DNA of 29,456 bases from Enterospora canceri (Eukaryota; Microsporidia; Enterocytozoonidae): assembly GCA_002087915.1 (NCBI GenBank), contig LWDP01000025.1, positions 1 through 29,456 on the forward strand, read 5' to 3'. This document shows positions 1-8,636 of this stretch, piece by piece (the first letter of the stretch is position 1; each line of letters opens with the position of its first letter). The notes beneath the pieces are model-generated. The model was not told the origin of the DNA. It saw only the letters and a program-made list of their open reading frames with translations, and did not search any database. Position numbers and translations under genes: made by a program.

Positions 1-196
1 CACTGCAATCATGGTTGTAGCACCTGAACGCCATTCCATCTTTGTTGCGGGTGTATGGCTTGCATACCATGTCAACAGAGCACGTTGGACATGCAACCAC
101 TCGCTTCAACACTCCTCTAACTCTGAGGAACTCCACGAGACCCGCAACAGGCCCATTCATAACAGGTTCCAGCACATTCTGGTAGTAGCTAAACAT
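1..196 (-). CDS. Merlin-type (IS1016-like) transposase, N-terminal part, cut by window start
   Basis: A minus-strand reading frame starts at base 196 and stays open for 65 codons to the window edge. The translation has a zinc-binding pattern, CPTC at residues 36-39 followed by RNKDG and a second pair of cysteines (59 and 64, in the form RCYNHDC). This spacing, after a short leucine-rich helix (VEFLRVRGVL), resembles the N-terminal zinc finger that precedes the DDE (ISXO2-like) domain in Merlin DNA transposons, which are known from several microsporidia. The DDE domain itself would lie outside the window. The ATG is preceded at once by accctt, a CCC-type start signal like those of the host genes. 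A plus-strand frame over the same bases is its antisense shadow. The family call is from memory of the motif, without the catalytic domain. Confidence 0.6.
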   Translation of the reverse strand, partial: MFSYYQNVLEPVMNGPVAGLVEFLRVRGVLKRVVACPTCSVDMVCKPYTRNKDGMAFRCYNHDCS

Positions 197-251
197 AAGG
201 GTAAAAACCTACTAAATATAAAGGGTGGATTTTTACCTTAAAATTTCTAAG

Positions 252-287
252 GTCCCTTTTTTTCCCCACGTGGGGAAAAAAAAGGAC
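252..287. repeat. 36-bp near-perfect palindrome (C4ACGTG4 core with A/T runs)
   Basis: The core CCCCACGTGGGG is flanked by seven T on one side and seven A on the other. After one mismatch (256/283) the pairing continues four more base pairs, giving 17 of 18 paired positions. It lies 56 bases upstream of the transposase start. It could be a transposon terminal structure, a bidirectional terminator or hairpin, or a remnant of inverted element ends. A weaker inverted repeat (ATCCATT ... AATGGAT, 291-314) follows directly. Confidence 0.75.
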
Positions 288-302
288 ATGATCCATTATA
301 TT

Positions 303-854
303 GTATAAATGGATTCTATATACATAAAAATACGTTAATAATTATAATATTTTGATTGAATGAATTGTGTAAACACTATAACTAGAAATATTTGTATTAT
401 TTACATTTCTATTTATGACAGTTTTATAAATACTTATTATAATATTGTAGTTAATTAAAACGTATCCAAACAAACTAATTAAGTTAAAACATACAGCAGT
501 TGATTTTTATTCTATGCGTAGTTGTATAGCAACACTTTGCAACTTCTCTTGTTTCTTTAAATGCGCAGATTTACAAATATCTTCTTTTTCTAACAAAGTT
601 TTGTTTATCTGATATTGCTAAGTGTCAGTTTTATTCTCTCAAACCAAACATTTAGTTAGCATATTTCAATTTTAAATAAATTATATTGGATAACTTTTTT
701 GATTTTTTATGTAAATAAAAATTTACTTTTTAAAACATATTTCTTAACTTACATCTATGGTTGGAATAGTCATATATGCATTGTATTTTTGCATTTATAA
801 TTATGCACTTTATTTAATGTTTTTCTTTATAATTCTTAAAAAAACTAACCCTAT
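303..854. other. AT-rich intergenic stretch without a recognisable gene
   Basis: This stretch is very rich in A and T compared with the gene-dense remainder. I see no reading frame with coding character, no tRNA or rRNA and no clear repeat. It may contain the outer end of the transposon and the upstream region of the gene at 855. An 84-codon frame at 757-1011 overlaps that gene and looks like a chance frame. Confidence 0.5.
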
Positions 855-1799
855 ATGTGCTTTGAAAAACCACCATATACTAAAATTGCAAAAGAACTGT
901 TCAACCACAAAAATAGGACACAACCTGAACATAAGACACCCAACACCTTCATGTTACAAGTTGAAAGCTCTCTGGATAATTTCTTTACAACCACCTTCAA
1001 GACTTTCATGAAAAACAGGTCTTTCACTGAATGCGGTGAATATGAGTTTTCTCAAGTCATTGAACGTATCAAGTTTGTGTATATAATGGCTCTAGTACTC
1101 AATACGTATAGGGTTTCTGCAATCACAGACATTGTATGTGCATTGTCATCTAAAATAGCCAAGAAAAGAGATATTGTATTTGAAACACAGTACATAATCA
1201 CAACAGAAACTAAAACACATACAGACATTTCAACTAAGACTCAGATTATTGATGGTGAATTATACAATATCAGAATTGTCAAAAAGAGCACAAGAATCAA
1301 TGAGCACTATAAAGGGATTAAAGTCTGGAGATACGCAAATATGCAGGATAAAGAATACGCTATGAAAGTACTGGATGAAGAAGCAGAAATAATGAGCAAA
1401 ATAATTGTAGATGATACAGAAAATAACAAAATACCTGAAGATGAAATAGAAATCAACAAAATAAGCACAGTGGAAACCAAAACACAAACGAATAATGACA
1501 TTCAGAATGTTATTGAACGAACCATTCATAACTTGTTAAGGAAGAATTCACCTACTGCAGCAGAACAATTCCTTTTAAAACAAGATGATCTTAATCAATT
1601 ATCGCCAATAACAAGAAATATAATACCTGAACAGAGATTACAGAAAGAATTGGAGTCAAATGCCATGAAAACAACAACAGACATAAGATTCAAAAACTTT
1701 TCTAGTTATGAGAACACCACCTGGAATTGCATTTGGAAGTTTATTGAGATTTTCCCACTTAAGCAAGATTATTACAAGACAATCTATGAATCACAGTAA
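855..1799 (+). CDS. unknown protein, 314 aa
   Basis: I do not recognise this protein. The start is supported by a CCC element (aaccctat, CCC at 849-851) directly before the ATG. The sequence is mostly polar and looks soluble, with a helical N-terminal third (about residues 35-100), a central Glu/Lys/Thr-rich segment containing TETKTHTDISTKTQ and TVETKTQTNND-like stretches, and a C-terminal aromatic patch (TTWNCIWKFIEIF). There is no signal peptide and no clear membrane span; residues 70-90 are only moderately hydrophobic. It is followed 57 bases later by the Rad17-like gene on the same strand. Codon use fits a host gene. Confidence 0.75.
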   Translation: MCFEKPPYTKIAKELFNHKNRTQPEHKTPNTFMLQVESSLDNFFTTTFKTFMKNRSFTECGEYEFSQVIERIKFVYIMALVLNTYRVSAITDIVCALSSKIAKKRDIVFETQYIITTETKTHTDISTKTQIIDGELYNIRIVKKSTRINEHYKGIKVWRYANMQDKEYAMKVLDEEAEIMSKIIVDDTENNKIPEDEIEINKISTVETKTQTNNDIQNVIERTIHNLLRKNSPTAAEQFLLKQDDLNQLSPITRNIIPEQRLQKELESNAMKTTTDIRFKNFSSYENTTWNCIWKFIEIFPLKQDYYKTIYESQ

Positions 1800-1851
1800 C
1801 CAGTACCAAAATGCTTGTTAAACGCGCCTATGTATTTTTTATTGAATTCTA

Positions 1852-1856
1852 CCCAT
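1852..1856 (+). promoter_or_regulatory. CCC start signal selecting the ATG at 1857
   Basis: The bases cccat sit directly before ATG 1857. An in-frame ATG at 1830 has no such element, so 1857 is preferred. Confidence 0.55.
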
Positions 1857-2711
1857 ATGAAGGCCCTTCAACAACTCAAAGAGCACATTCTAAAGAAGAA
1901 GTATCCAATTGTTTTACAGGGTCCCCCTGGCACTAATAAGCTCTCTACAACCATCAATATGCTACAGAAATACAACATCAAATATAAACAAATTGATATT
2001 TCTGAAATCAGATACCAGCACAAACCACTCATACCCTGTATATACATCATTCAAAACATAGAGAACAGTGATGTTCTTGATAAAATAACGTATTTCAAGA
2101 ACCTGATTGTGATATCTGATGTGTTTGTCAGTAGAAAGAGACATGAAGTCACTTTGATCACAGTCACCCCACAATCATTTCCTGGTAAAACACGGAAAGA
2201 ACTTGCAACAACCAAAGAACTCCTTGAAGATGAAAACACACTGTCGATATTCAGACTTGCTGGTAAAATATTCCACAAGAAATGCACTGGAAAGCAGATT
2301 GATTACCAAAATAGCAAATTCATTTATTACTTTAACAATAGCAGCAAAGAGGTTAAGGAAGTACACGAAACTGACACTGTTCAATCAAAGACAAAAGACA
2401 GACGTAAAATAATCGAAGAATCAACCGATTCGTTCGATTTGGAGACAGCGACACTGCCACTTCAGCAAGAAAAATTGGCACCTGACAAATTTAGCAAATC
2501 ATTTTCAGCCTCAGCCATGCAAGACGTATTTTACGCCAATTTCCACAATTTCGTGGATATGAACAATATTGTAGATTTCTATGATATTTTATCACTAACT
2601 GACATACAACAGCACCAACAAATCACATTCGCGCTCTTTGCTTCTCAGAAAGGCGCAGTCTGCAAGAAGTTCATTCAATTCACCAGAAACAAATTCAATA
2701 AACCTGAATAA
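1857..2711 (+). CDS. divergent Rad17/Rad24-like checkpoint clamp-loader ATPase
   Basis: The 284-residue protein opens with a short helix and then a P-loop, GPPGTNKLS (residues 22-30), a variant of GPPGTGKT with Asn for the usual Gly and Leu for the usual Thr/Ser after the lysine. A later segment, LSIFRLAGKIFHKK (about 129-142), resembles the SLFRALGKIL motif of Rad17/Rad24 proteins. The stretch IYIIQNIEN (62-70) sits where Rad17 has its degenerate Walker B strand. In known systems Rad17-RFC loads the 9-1-1 clamp at damaged DNA in the nucleus. A Rad9-like protein is encoded at 24736-25479, which is consistent. At 284 residues it is far shorter than yeast Rad24 (about 660). ATPase activity may be weak or absent. 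Another AAA+ clamp-loader relative is the alternative. Confidence 0.5.
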   Translation: MKALQQLKEHILKKKYPIVLQGPPGTNKLSTTINMLQKYNIKYKQIDISEIRYQHKPLIPCIYIIQNIENSDVLDKITYFKNLIVISDVFVSRKRHEVTLITVTPQSFPGKTRKELATTKELLEDENTLSIFRLAGKIFHKKCTGKQIDYQNSKFIYYFNNSSKEVKEVHETDTVQSKTKDRRKIIEESTDSFDLETATLPLQQEKLAPDKFSKSFSASAMQDVFYANFHNFVDMNNIVDFYDILSLTDIQQHQQITFALFASQKGAVCKKFIQFTRNKFNKPE

Positions 2712-2720
2712 TGTGCCATT

Positions 2721-4865
2721 TTAATCAGCCCATTGAAAGAACTTGCATTTTTTGTACGATCTGTTACAGCAATAAAACTGTCGCCCTTTTGTCTTCTCAG
2801 TCGTCGATGTCTTTTTAACTGCGCCCTTTCCACATTGGCATTGGACGTCTTCAACCACAATTTGCTGCTTGTTGATTCTCTCCTGTTTGGTTTCTCCATC
2901 CCATAGAAAGAAGTCGCATTTGCTTGGGTATTCACAGCAGCCGTAGTACCATTTCCCCTTGTTTTTTCCTTTGGTGACTTGTCTGAAATCAGCCTGTTTT
3001 TTACAGCCACATTCAACCACTGAATTCTTTCTGTTCTCTGTATCGGATGCTTTGAATCGCTTTGTTGTGCTACTTCTTTTAGTTTCAACAGCCTGTTTTG
3101 TTTCCATAATGCGTTTATATTGATCAATTTTGTTTCTGAATTTTATGAAGATCTTTTTGTAGATTCCTATTTCTCTCTGAACCAACTCACGACTGGCTAT
3201 TTCTCCCTTGCACACTTTCACCAGGTTCTCTTCCATTTCCTTTCTTATTTTGCATTCTGATATCTCCAGTCCTAATAAATTGTATGCATTGATCAAATTG
3301 ATTCCCAACTCAGTTGGTTTTATGAATTGACCTGATTTGGAGGCATATTCTCTGATCTGTATCTTATTTATATGCTCGTGTATTGTTGCATCGGTTCCTA
3401 TTCCATTTTTATCCATCAGATTTATCAGGTCTTTCTCTGTCAAATAACTTGGGGCTGTTGTTGCCCCATCTTTGATTTCTATTTTTGAATTCATCATTAT
3501 CTTACCAGTCTCATAGTTATCTGGGTTTCTTAAATTCTTGTTATTCCACGTATCATAAATGTATATCTTCAGATAGTTCTGTTCTGTTATTTTGAGTCCC
3601 TTGCAAATAAATTGCTCTTCTTTGATTCCTGCTTTTGAATTTGGCCTTATTTTTATGACAGTTTCTAAACCACGTGCATCATCGGAGCAGCATGCAATGA
3701 ATCTTCTTGCAACCATCTCATACACATTTCTATCCTTTCCTGATAGACCAGTTCCACTCTTCAATGGATATATTGGACTATGAGCCTGATCATTATTTTT
3801 ACCCTTTCTTGGTGTTTTGAACTCCATTTCATTCAGGTATTCTGTGAATTTGTCATCTGCCTTTAACTTATCCAAGATTCTTTGGTATCCAAATCCACTT
3901 CCAAATGAGTCTGTTTCTGTTCTTGGATAACTGATATATCCTTGATTATAGAGTTTCTCTGCAATTCTCATTACTTCAGCTCCTGGTATCTTGTAATAGC
4001 TGGTGCATATCTTTTGAAATTCAACTGTTCGTAATGGAATTGGCTTGAATTTTGTTTTCTGGGCGCATTCCACACTTTCTACAATAAAATCGCATTTTTC
4101 TATTTCGTTATAGAAATGGATCACGCAATTTTTATCAAACAGGTTGCCTCTTTTCCATGTGAATTCATTTCCATTGTCTTCAGCAATCAGCGAATAGAAC
4201 TGTTCTGGAACAAACTCGTTGATTTGCTTGTGTCTCTGTACTACGAAATTAAGTGTTGGTATTTGGCATTGACCGTACGAAATCACCTTCTTTTGGTTTC
4301 CAAACTTCTCAGAGAGTGCCATGGTTTGGAGACGACTAAAAGCACTTCCGCATCTCAAATCCAGTTCCATTCGTGCTTCTACTGCGTCTGATTCATTCTG
4401 GTTTATTTCCTGTAGATTGCTAAATGCATTCATTATTTCATGTTTGCTAATTCCTGAGAATCTGGCTCGTTTGACCAGTGTGCTACCACATAGATCCTTT
4501 ATCTGCTTGCCTATATTCTCTCCTTCTCTATCACAGTCTGTCCATATTACAACCATATCTGCCTCATCTGCTAATTTTGTTATATTTTTCTTGACTCCGC
4601 TCAAATCATCTCGTACATCTCGTGTTATTTCACCATCAAACAAGTCGTATGGATCCGTATTCCCCCAGTTTCTGTACTCTGGTGCAAAATTCAGTTCAAC
4701 CAAATGTCCCAATACTGAGGTAAAAACCATCTGATCTGCATCCAGCTTGAAATTGTGGTTCATGCAATACTTATTAGGTGACTTAGTTGTAACTACACTC
4801 TTAGACAGTATTCTTGATATTGATTTGGCTACAGATGGCTTCTCAGCCACATTTACAATTAGCAT
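2721..4865 (-). CDS. TOP3: DNA topoisomerase III (type IA) with two GRF zinc fingers
   Basis: The 714-residue protein is a full type IA topoisomerase, which passes single DNA strands and works with a RecQ helicase to dissolve recombination intermediates in the nucleus. Visible motifs are the TOPRIM start VAEKPSVAKSIS (residues 6-17), the acidic metal site TDCDREGENIG (109-119), and the active-site block YISYPRTETDS with the likely catalytic Tyr at about 313. The C-terminal tail carries two GRF-type zinc fingers (about 617-657 and 676-714), each with the CxC ... WYYGCC/FYCCN ... C.FF.W pattern. This tail resembles animal Top3-alpha more than yeast Top3. The start is backed by aaccctaaaa before the ATG (CCC at 4871-4873 on the minus strand). 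Its stop lies nine bases from the convergent Rad17-like stop. Confidence 0.95.
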   Translation of the reverse strand: MLIVNVAEKPSVAKSISRILSKSVVTTKSPNKYCMNHNFKLDADQMVFTSVLGHLVELNFAPEYRNWGNTDPYDLFDGEITRDVRDDLSGVKKNITKLADEADMVVIWTDCDREGENIGKQIKDLCGSTLVKRARFSGISKHEIMNAFSNLQEINQNESDAVEARMELDLRCGSAFSRLQTMALSEKFGNQKKVISYGQCQIPTLNFVVQRHKQINEFVPEQFYSLIAEDNGNEFTWKRGNLFDKNCVIHFYNEIEKCDFIVESVECAQKTKFKPIPLRTVEFQKICTSYYKIPGAEVMRIAEKLYNQGYISYPRTETDSFGSGFGYQRILDKLKADDKFTEYLNEMEFKTPRKGKNNDQAHSPIYPLKSGTGLSGKDRNVYEMVARRFIACCSDDARGLETVIKIRPNSKAGIKEEQFICKGLKITEQNYLKIYIYDTWNNKNLRNPDNYETGKIMMNSKIEIKDGATTAPSYLTEKDLINLMDKNGIGTDATIHEHINKIQIREYASKSGQFIKPTELGINLINAYNLLGLEISECKIRKEMEENLVKVCKGEIASRELVQREIGIYKKIFIKFRNKIDQYKRIMETKQAVETKRSSTTKRFKASDTENRKNSVVECGCKKQADFRQVTKGKNKGKWYYGCCEYPSKCDFFLWDGETKQERINKQQIVVEDVQCQCGKGAVKKTSTTEKTKGRQFYCCNRSYKKCKFFQWAD

Positions 4866-5097
4866 TTTTAGGGTTACTCAAAAACAGCTTTGCATAAACA
4901 GACTAAAATGAATTAAGCATGAATATATTTGATAAATTGAACATATTTAACCAATCATACTGATTAATATCACATTTATCAGATAATCATGACATTGACA
5001 CTGATCAATTATTATTCCCCTCTAATACAGATTACATATTCGTAATATACATAATATTTACTATTCTGAATATAAAATAACAGATAATAAACAAACA

Positions 5098-5529
5098 ATG
5101 TCGTTTAGTAACACATCAGAGGAGAATGCAGTTATCCCAATAACAAAGACAGAGACTGATTCCAACACAAGCGAACTGAAAATCAATGAGGAAACAGAAT
5201 GTATAATCAATCCAAGAGATTGTGAGAAAGGTCGTGTAAACAAACTGATTTCGCAATACGAGAAGAAGAAATTTCTCATTAGGAGCAAAAATGATCAAAT
5301 TAAAATCAATCTGTCATTTAAACCAGATAAGGTTGACAATATTAGTAATGGTGGCATTGTGGAATACACACATTGTATAAAAGCATCAGAACTATCAAAA
5401 TCAATCAGGGCTACCATTGAAAGGCAGATTAATCAAAGAGCTGCAGGGTCATTAGGGCAAGATGTCTCGTTTCCAGAACAGACAGAAACTGGGGTCTTGA
5501 CTAAAAAGAAAAAGACAAATTCAACCTGA
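5098..5529 (+). CDS. unknown small polar protein, 143 aa
   Basis: I do not recognise this protein. The first 40 residues are rich in Thr, Ser, Glu and Asn and look disordered. The middle (about 45-110) is lysine-rich with regular hydrophobic positions (VNKLISQYEKKKFLI, KINLSFKPDKV) and could fold. The end is basic (TKKKKTNST), which might be a nuclear signal. No CCC or GGG element is near the ATG, unlike most neighbours, so both the start and the gene are less certain. It is divergent from TOP3 across a 232-base spacer. Composition (Lys/Glu/Asn-rich) suits a real gene more than a shadow frame. Confidence 0.55.
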   Translation: MSFSNTSEENAVIPITKTETDSNTSELKINEETECIINPRDCEKGRVNKLISQYEKKKFLIRSKNDQIKINLSFKPDKVDNISNGGIVEYTHCIKASELSKSIRATIERQINQRAAGSLGQDVSFPEQTETGVLTKKKKTNST

Positions 5530-5611
5530 TCGTTTTCAACAAATTAATCAATATGTTAAAACGGGCTATATAATCACAAAATCGGTCACAGATGTCTATA
5601 TTGAAGTATTT

Positions 5612-6108
5612 TCAAGGTAAACCAAAGAAATGCTTGGTTACAATATCGTATTTTTTGGTTGTGTCTCTAACACCATCTTTGAAGAATATTAAACGAAAAG
5701 CGGTACATGTTTGTTTGGAACAGGCAATGAACGTAAAAACAAATTGAATATCAGTAGATGCTACTGTCCGGTTTGCGTATCGTATCTCGCATTGCTAGTA
5801 GAGTTTCAGGCTCATCAGCTCGTCTCGCACCTCTTTCTGACTAGCACGATTGCTTCCTTAGTTTCATTGTCTGATCCCTTGAATATTATTGGCATATTTT
5901 TGATAAGAAATTTAGTAGCATCAGATGTCGTGAGCCTGAAATTTTACGGTAAAATTTGTTGCGTTTGTTTTTATATCCATCAGTTTAGGAGGGAACACAG
6001 CATTAGATTTTGCTTAATGATCATCCTTTGCTCAGAACCACATTTCAGGTCAATATTGCCGTTGATCAATACTGACGACACTGTTGTATCTTGTGCACAT
6101 ACATCTGA
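5612..6108 (-). pseudogene. probable decayed gene (frame-broken coding remnants)
   Basis: This stretch has no intact gene, but the minus strand holds three consecutive open pieces in different frames, each with host-like amino-acid use. They are about 6108-5980 (contains CAQDTTVSSVLINGNIDL), 5943-5815 (contains DATKFLIKNMPIIFKG) and 5794-5612 (contains FFKDGVRDTTKKYDIVTK). Each ends at a stop and the next starts nearby, as expected for an old gene with frameshifts and stops. I cannot name the family. A 152-codon plus-strand frame (5711-6169) covers the same bases but has only a TTG start and the Leu/Ser/Cys/Phe-rich composition typical of antisense frames. Chance remains possible. Confidence 0.4.
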
Positions 6109-6215
6109 TTATGTATGTTGTACTACATTAATCAGTGATCATGGCGACTTGTGCTTCAAATTAAAGTAGTAGAGCTCCTAAATCAATGAGCAATGTTAAA
6201 ATCTTCCTTTCTTTG

Positions 6216-6228
6216 CCCCTTACTAAAA
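6216..6228 (+). promoter_or_regulatory. CCC start signal selecting the ATG at 6229
   Basis: The bases ccccttactaaaa run straight into ATG 6229. The upstream in-frame ATG at 6193 has no such element, and starting at 6229 places a signal-peptide-like segment at the very N-terminus. Confidence 0.6.
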
Positions 6229-7698
6229 ATGTGGCAAATCTATATTGCTTTAATATCGAGTGCATATCATTTTGAACTGGAACAATGTGGTGATATAGTC
6301 TATGTTGCGTTGAAACCTGTTGTACCTGACGAATATTTCTGTAGACTTGCAGATACTGACATTGTTAAAAAAATAATCAAAGATCAAAATATTGATCTGG
6401 GATATAACCATCTTATAGATACAGCGGATCAGTTTGCATCGAATCTGATAAAGGACATGTACTTATACTCAAAAACCAGAAACGGCAGGTTTTATAATAG
6501 ACAGATAGAGGAGTTAAAAACGGTTGGCGAGTATATAAAGAAAACCAATGTGGAGGAAATGAGGAAATACAATATACCTTCATGTTTGACAACATATAAA
6601 AAGATATTAAAAATAACCGAGTCAACAGCAGATCAACTAGAAAGAAATGTTGATATAGTTGGCTATGCCGATAAGGCAATAAAATTCAAAACAGAACCAG
6701 GCAAAATCAACATTTGTTTCCTTGAAGTATTCAGAGTGACTAACAACAGATCAAAATACTTTCTGTTTCAATTTAAAGACTACATTTATGATAAAAAGAG
6801 TGCAAAGCAATTGTATGCGAATTGGGATGCAATAGACAACAACATTCAACTACCAGATGTATACAACAATACATCATATGGCACTATTAGTATAAACAGA
6901 GTCATTGTCAAAGCTCTACCAGGTCAAACATACGAAATACCAAATACACGATGTACTAAAGTGATATTTCAAGGTAACATAGAACCAAACGAGAACATCG
7001 AAAATTTGCATCAGACAGAGCATGAAGTATTTCAAACGTTGATGTTGATAACTATCAACCCAGCGAATATTGAGGAAAAGGTTATATTGTTAAAGAAGTT
7101 ACACAAACAGATGGGTACCTTGAAACATCAGGATGATAATGATGTGATCGTAGAATGTCTACAAAATGCAGTTAAAGAGATTAGTGAACAGCTTAACATT
7201 AGGAAAATAGCAGCATGGGATTTCATTAACAGGAATTTCTCAAAGTATGAGATGTTAAGGTATTTCTGTATATACAAGCATTCTATTGGTAACTACTATT
7301 TTTGGGCCATAGTATATAATACTATGGACGCGGATGAGAATGATGGCAATGCATACTATGACCCAATACAGAATACTCAACTGATCAACTTTATTAAGTT
7401 ATGGGATGGAATGGGAGAAAGAATGAAAAAAGAAGAAATAATCATGAAAGGTTTTGAAGCTGTAGCCAAGGACATCAAAAAGATCAAATATACAAACATT
7501 AAATCCGTATACACCGAAAAACTAAAAGAGATAGAATTGGAAGACTCTATGATTGTGATGACTGAAGAAGGAGAGAAATGGGGAGCTTATTTGATAGCTG
7601 GAGTTTGGATGGTATTTGTTGTGGTGTTCACCATAGTCATTCTGGTATACAACATGTATGCCAAAAATAGGACAAAGATAGATAACAATCAAATATGA
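6229..7698 (+). CDS. secreted-pathway single-pass membrane protein, unknown family
   Basis: Read from ATG 6229 the protein has 489 residues. It begins with a short hydrophobic segment (MWQIYIALISSAYHF) that looks like a signal peptide. A long polar region of about 430 residues follows, with many Asn, Lys and Asp and several possible N-glycosylation sites (for example NNTS, NRS). A strongly hydrophobic span lies at about 453-477 (IAGVWMVFVVVFTIVILVY), followed by a 12-residue basic tail. The predicted topology is type I: a large lumenal or extracellular domain, one span and a tiny cytosolic tail. I know no family for it. Such proteins in microsporidia often belong to lineage-specific surface or host-interface sets, but that role is inference. 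Confidence 0.8.
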   Translation: MWQIYIALISSAYHFELEQCGDIVYVALKPVVPDEYFCRLADTDIVKKIIKDQNIDLGYNHLIDTADQFASNLIKDMYLYSKTRNGRFYNRQIEELKTVGEYIKKTNVEEMRKYNIPSCLTTYKKILKITESTADQLERNVDIVGYADKAIKFKTEPGKINICFLEVFRVTNNRSKYFLFQFKDYIYDKKSAKQLYANWDAIDNNIQLPDVYNNTSYGTISINRVIVKALPGQTYEIPNTRCTKVIFQGNIEPNENIENLHQTEHEVFQTLMLITINPANIEEKVILLKKLHKQMGTLKHQDDNDVIVECLQNAVKEISEQLNIRKIAAWDFINRNFSKYEMLRYFCIYKHSIGNYYFWAIVYNTMDADENDGNAYYDPIQNTQLINFIKLWDGMGERMKKEEIIMKGFEAVAKDIKKIKYTNIKSVYTEKLKEIELEDSMIVMTEEGEKWGAYLIAGVWMVFVVVFTIVILVYNMYAKNRTKIDNNQI

Positions 7699-7907
7699 AA
7701 CTAAAACATGCAGTTATTTGCCTATTCGAGATATTGGGTTTTGATTTATTGCTATTAATCACTGGAATGTTTTAAAGGAAGAATTAGCATCATCTGCAGC
7801 TTAAAATATAAGATAGAATTAGTTAAATTGTAATTCAGTCAATTAGTTACTAATGTATTCTTGATTTATTTCCTATGCCTTCATAAACATTACAAATATT
7901 ACCCTGA

Positions 7908-8633
7908 ATGTACAATGTGATTCTACCAACATACAATGAATCAAAAAACATCATCTGTATGGTCAACATGCTTATCGCAATATTTAGAAGACTGGATGCG
8001 GAGTTTAGGCTGGTTGTGGTGGATGACAATTCACCAGATGAAACGGCATCACGTGTTAAAGCCCTAAACAACCCAAACATCAAAGTGATTGAAAGAGAGG
8101 GGAAACTGGGACTAGGAAGTGCGTATATGGATGCAACGAAATACTGTATTCATCCATACACAATAATAATCGATGTTGATCTACAACAGGACCCATTTGA
8201 CATCATTGGAATGACCAAATACTGCAAGGAATACGACATAGTTGCATCAACAAGATATTCCAAATCACTTAAATATGACGGAAACAAGGAAGTGATGGCA
8301 AGTGGGAAGGTATGTCATTGGAAATTTAGTAGAAGACTGATTTCGTCTGTTTCCAATTCATCAGGAAGATTCATATTGGATCTGAAGTCATCAGATTTAA
8401 CAAGTAGCTTTAGGATCTATAAGACTGAGATATTCAAGAATCTGATTAAGAAAGTGAGCAATAAGGGATTTGGATTTCAATTTGAAATATTGGCCAGGGC
8501 AGAATATGAGAACTACAAAATCAAGGAGTATCCAATAACATTCTACAACAGAGCGTATGGGGAATCCAAATTGGGCGCAACTGATATCTACAGATTTCTG
8601 GTGATGTTGGTTTATTTGTATTTCTTTCTATAG
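7908..8633 (+). CDS. DPM1: dolichol-phosphate mannosyltransferase
   Basis: This GT2-family enzyme transfers mannose from GDP-mannose to dolichyl phosphate at the ER, supplying donor for GPI anchors, O-mannosylation and N-glycans. Motifs in order are LPTYNES (6-12), VVVDDNSPDET (36-46), the DxD metal site IDVDLQQDP (88-96; usually DADLSHHP), the SSFRIY block, and the C-terminal signature FQFEILARAEY with YPITFYNRAYGESKLG. At 241 residues it is close to family length. The last residues (IYRFLVMLVYLYFFL) are hydrophobic and may be a short anchor, nearer to the yeast-type layout than to the soluble human form. The ATG follows attaccctga, a CCC start signal. The stop lies three bases from the convergent neighbour's stop. 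Confidence 0.93.
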   Translation: MYNVILPTYNESKNIICMVNMLIAIFRRLDAEFRLVVVDDNSPDETASRVKALNNPNIKVIEREGKLGLGSAYMDATKYCIHPYTIIIDVDLQQDPFDIIGMTKYCKEYDIVASTRYSKSLKYDGNKEVMASGKVCHWKFSRRLISSVSNSSGRFILDLKSSDLTSSFRIYKTEIFKNLIKKVSNKGFGFQFEILARAEYENYKIKEYPITFYNRAYGESKLGATDIYRFLVMLVYLYFFL

Positions 8634-8636
8634 CAA

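Noticed and set aside
11..241. 76-codon plus-strand frame at the window start
   Set aside because: It is antisense to the zinc-finger part of the transposase gene, which has a recognisable motif and a start signal.
2675..3127. 150-codon minus-strand frame overlapping the TOP3 tail
   Set aside because: It is an alternative frame over the lysine-rich GRF region of TOP3. The GRF motifs are in the TOP3 frame.
4321..4734. 137-codon plus-strand frame inside TOP3
   Set aside because: It is antisense to the conserved TOPRIM part of topoisomerase III and has antisense-type composition (Ser/Leu/Phe-rich).
5711..6169. 152-codon plus-strand frame
   Set aside because: It begins with TTG, has no start signal, and its Leu/Ser/Cys/Phe-rich composition is that of an antisense frame. 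The minus strand shows coding-like remnants instead.
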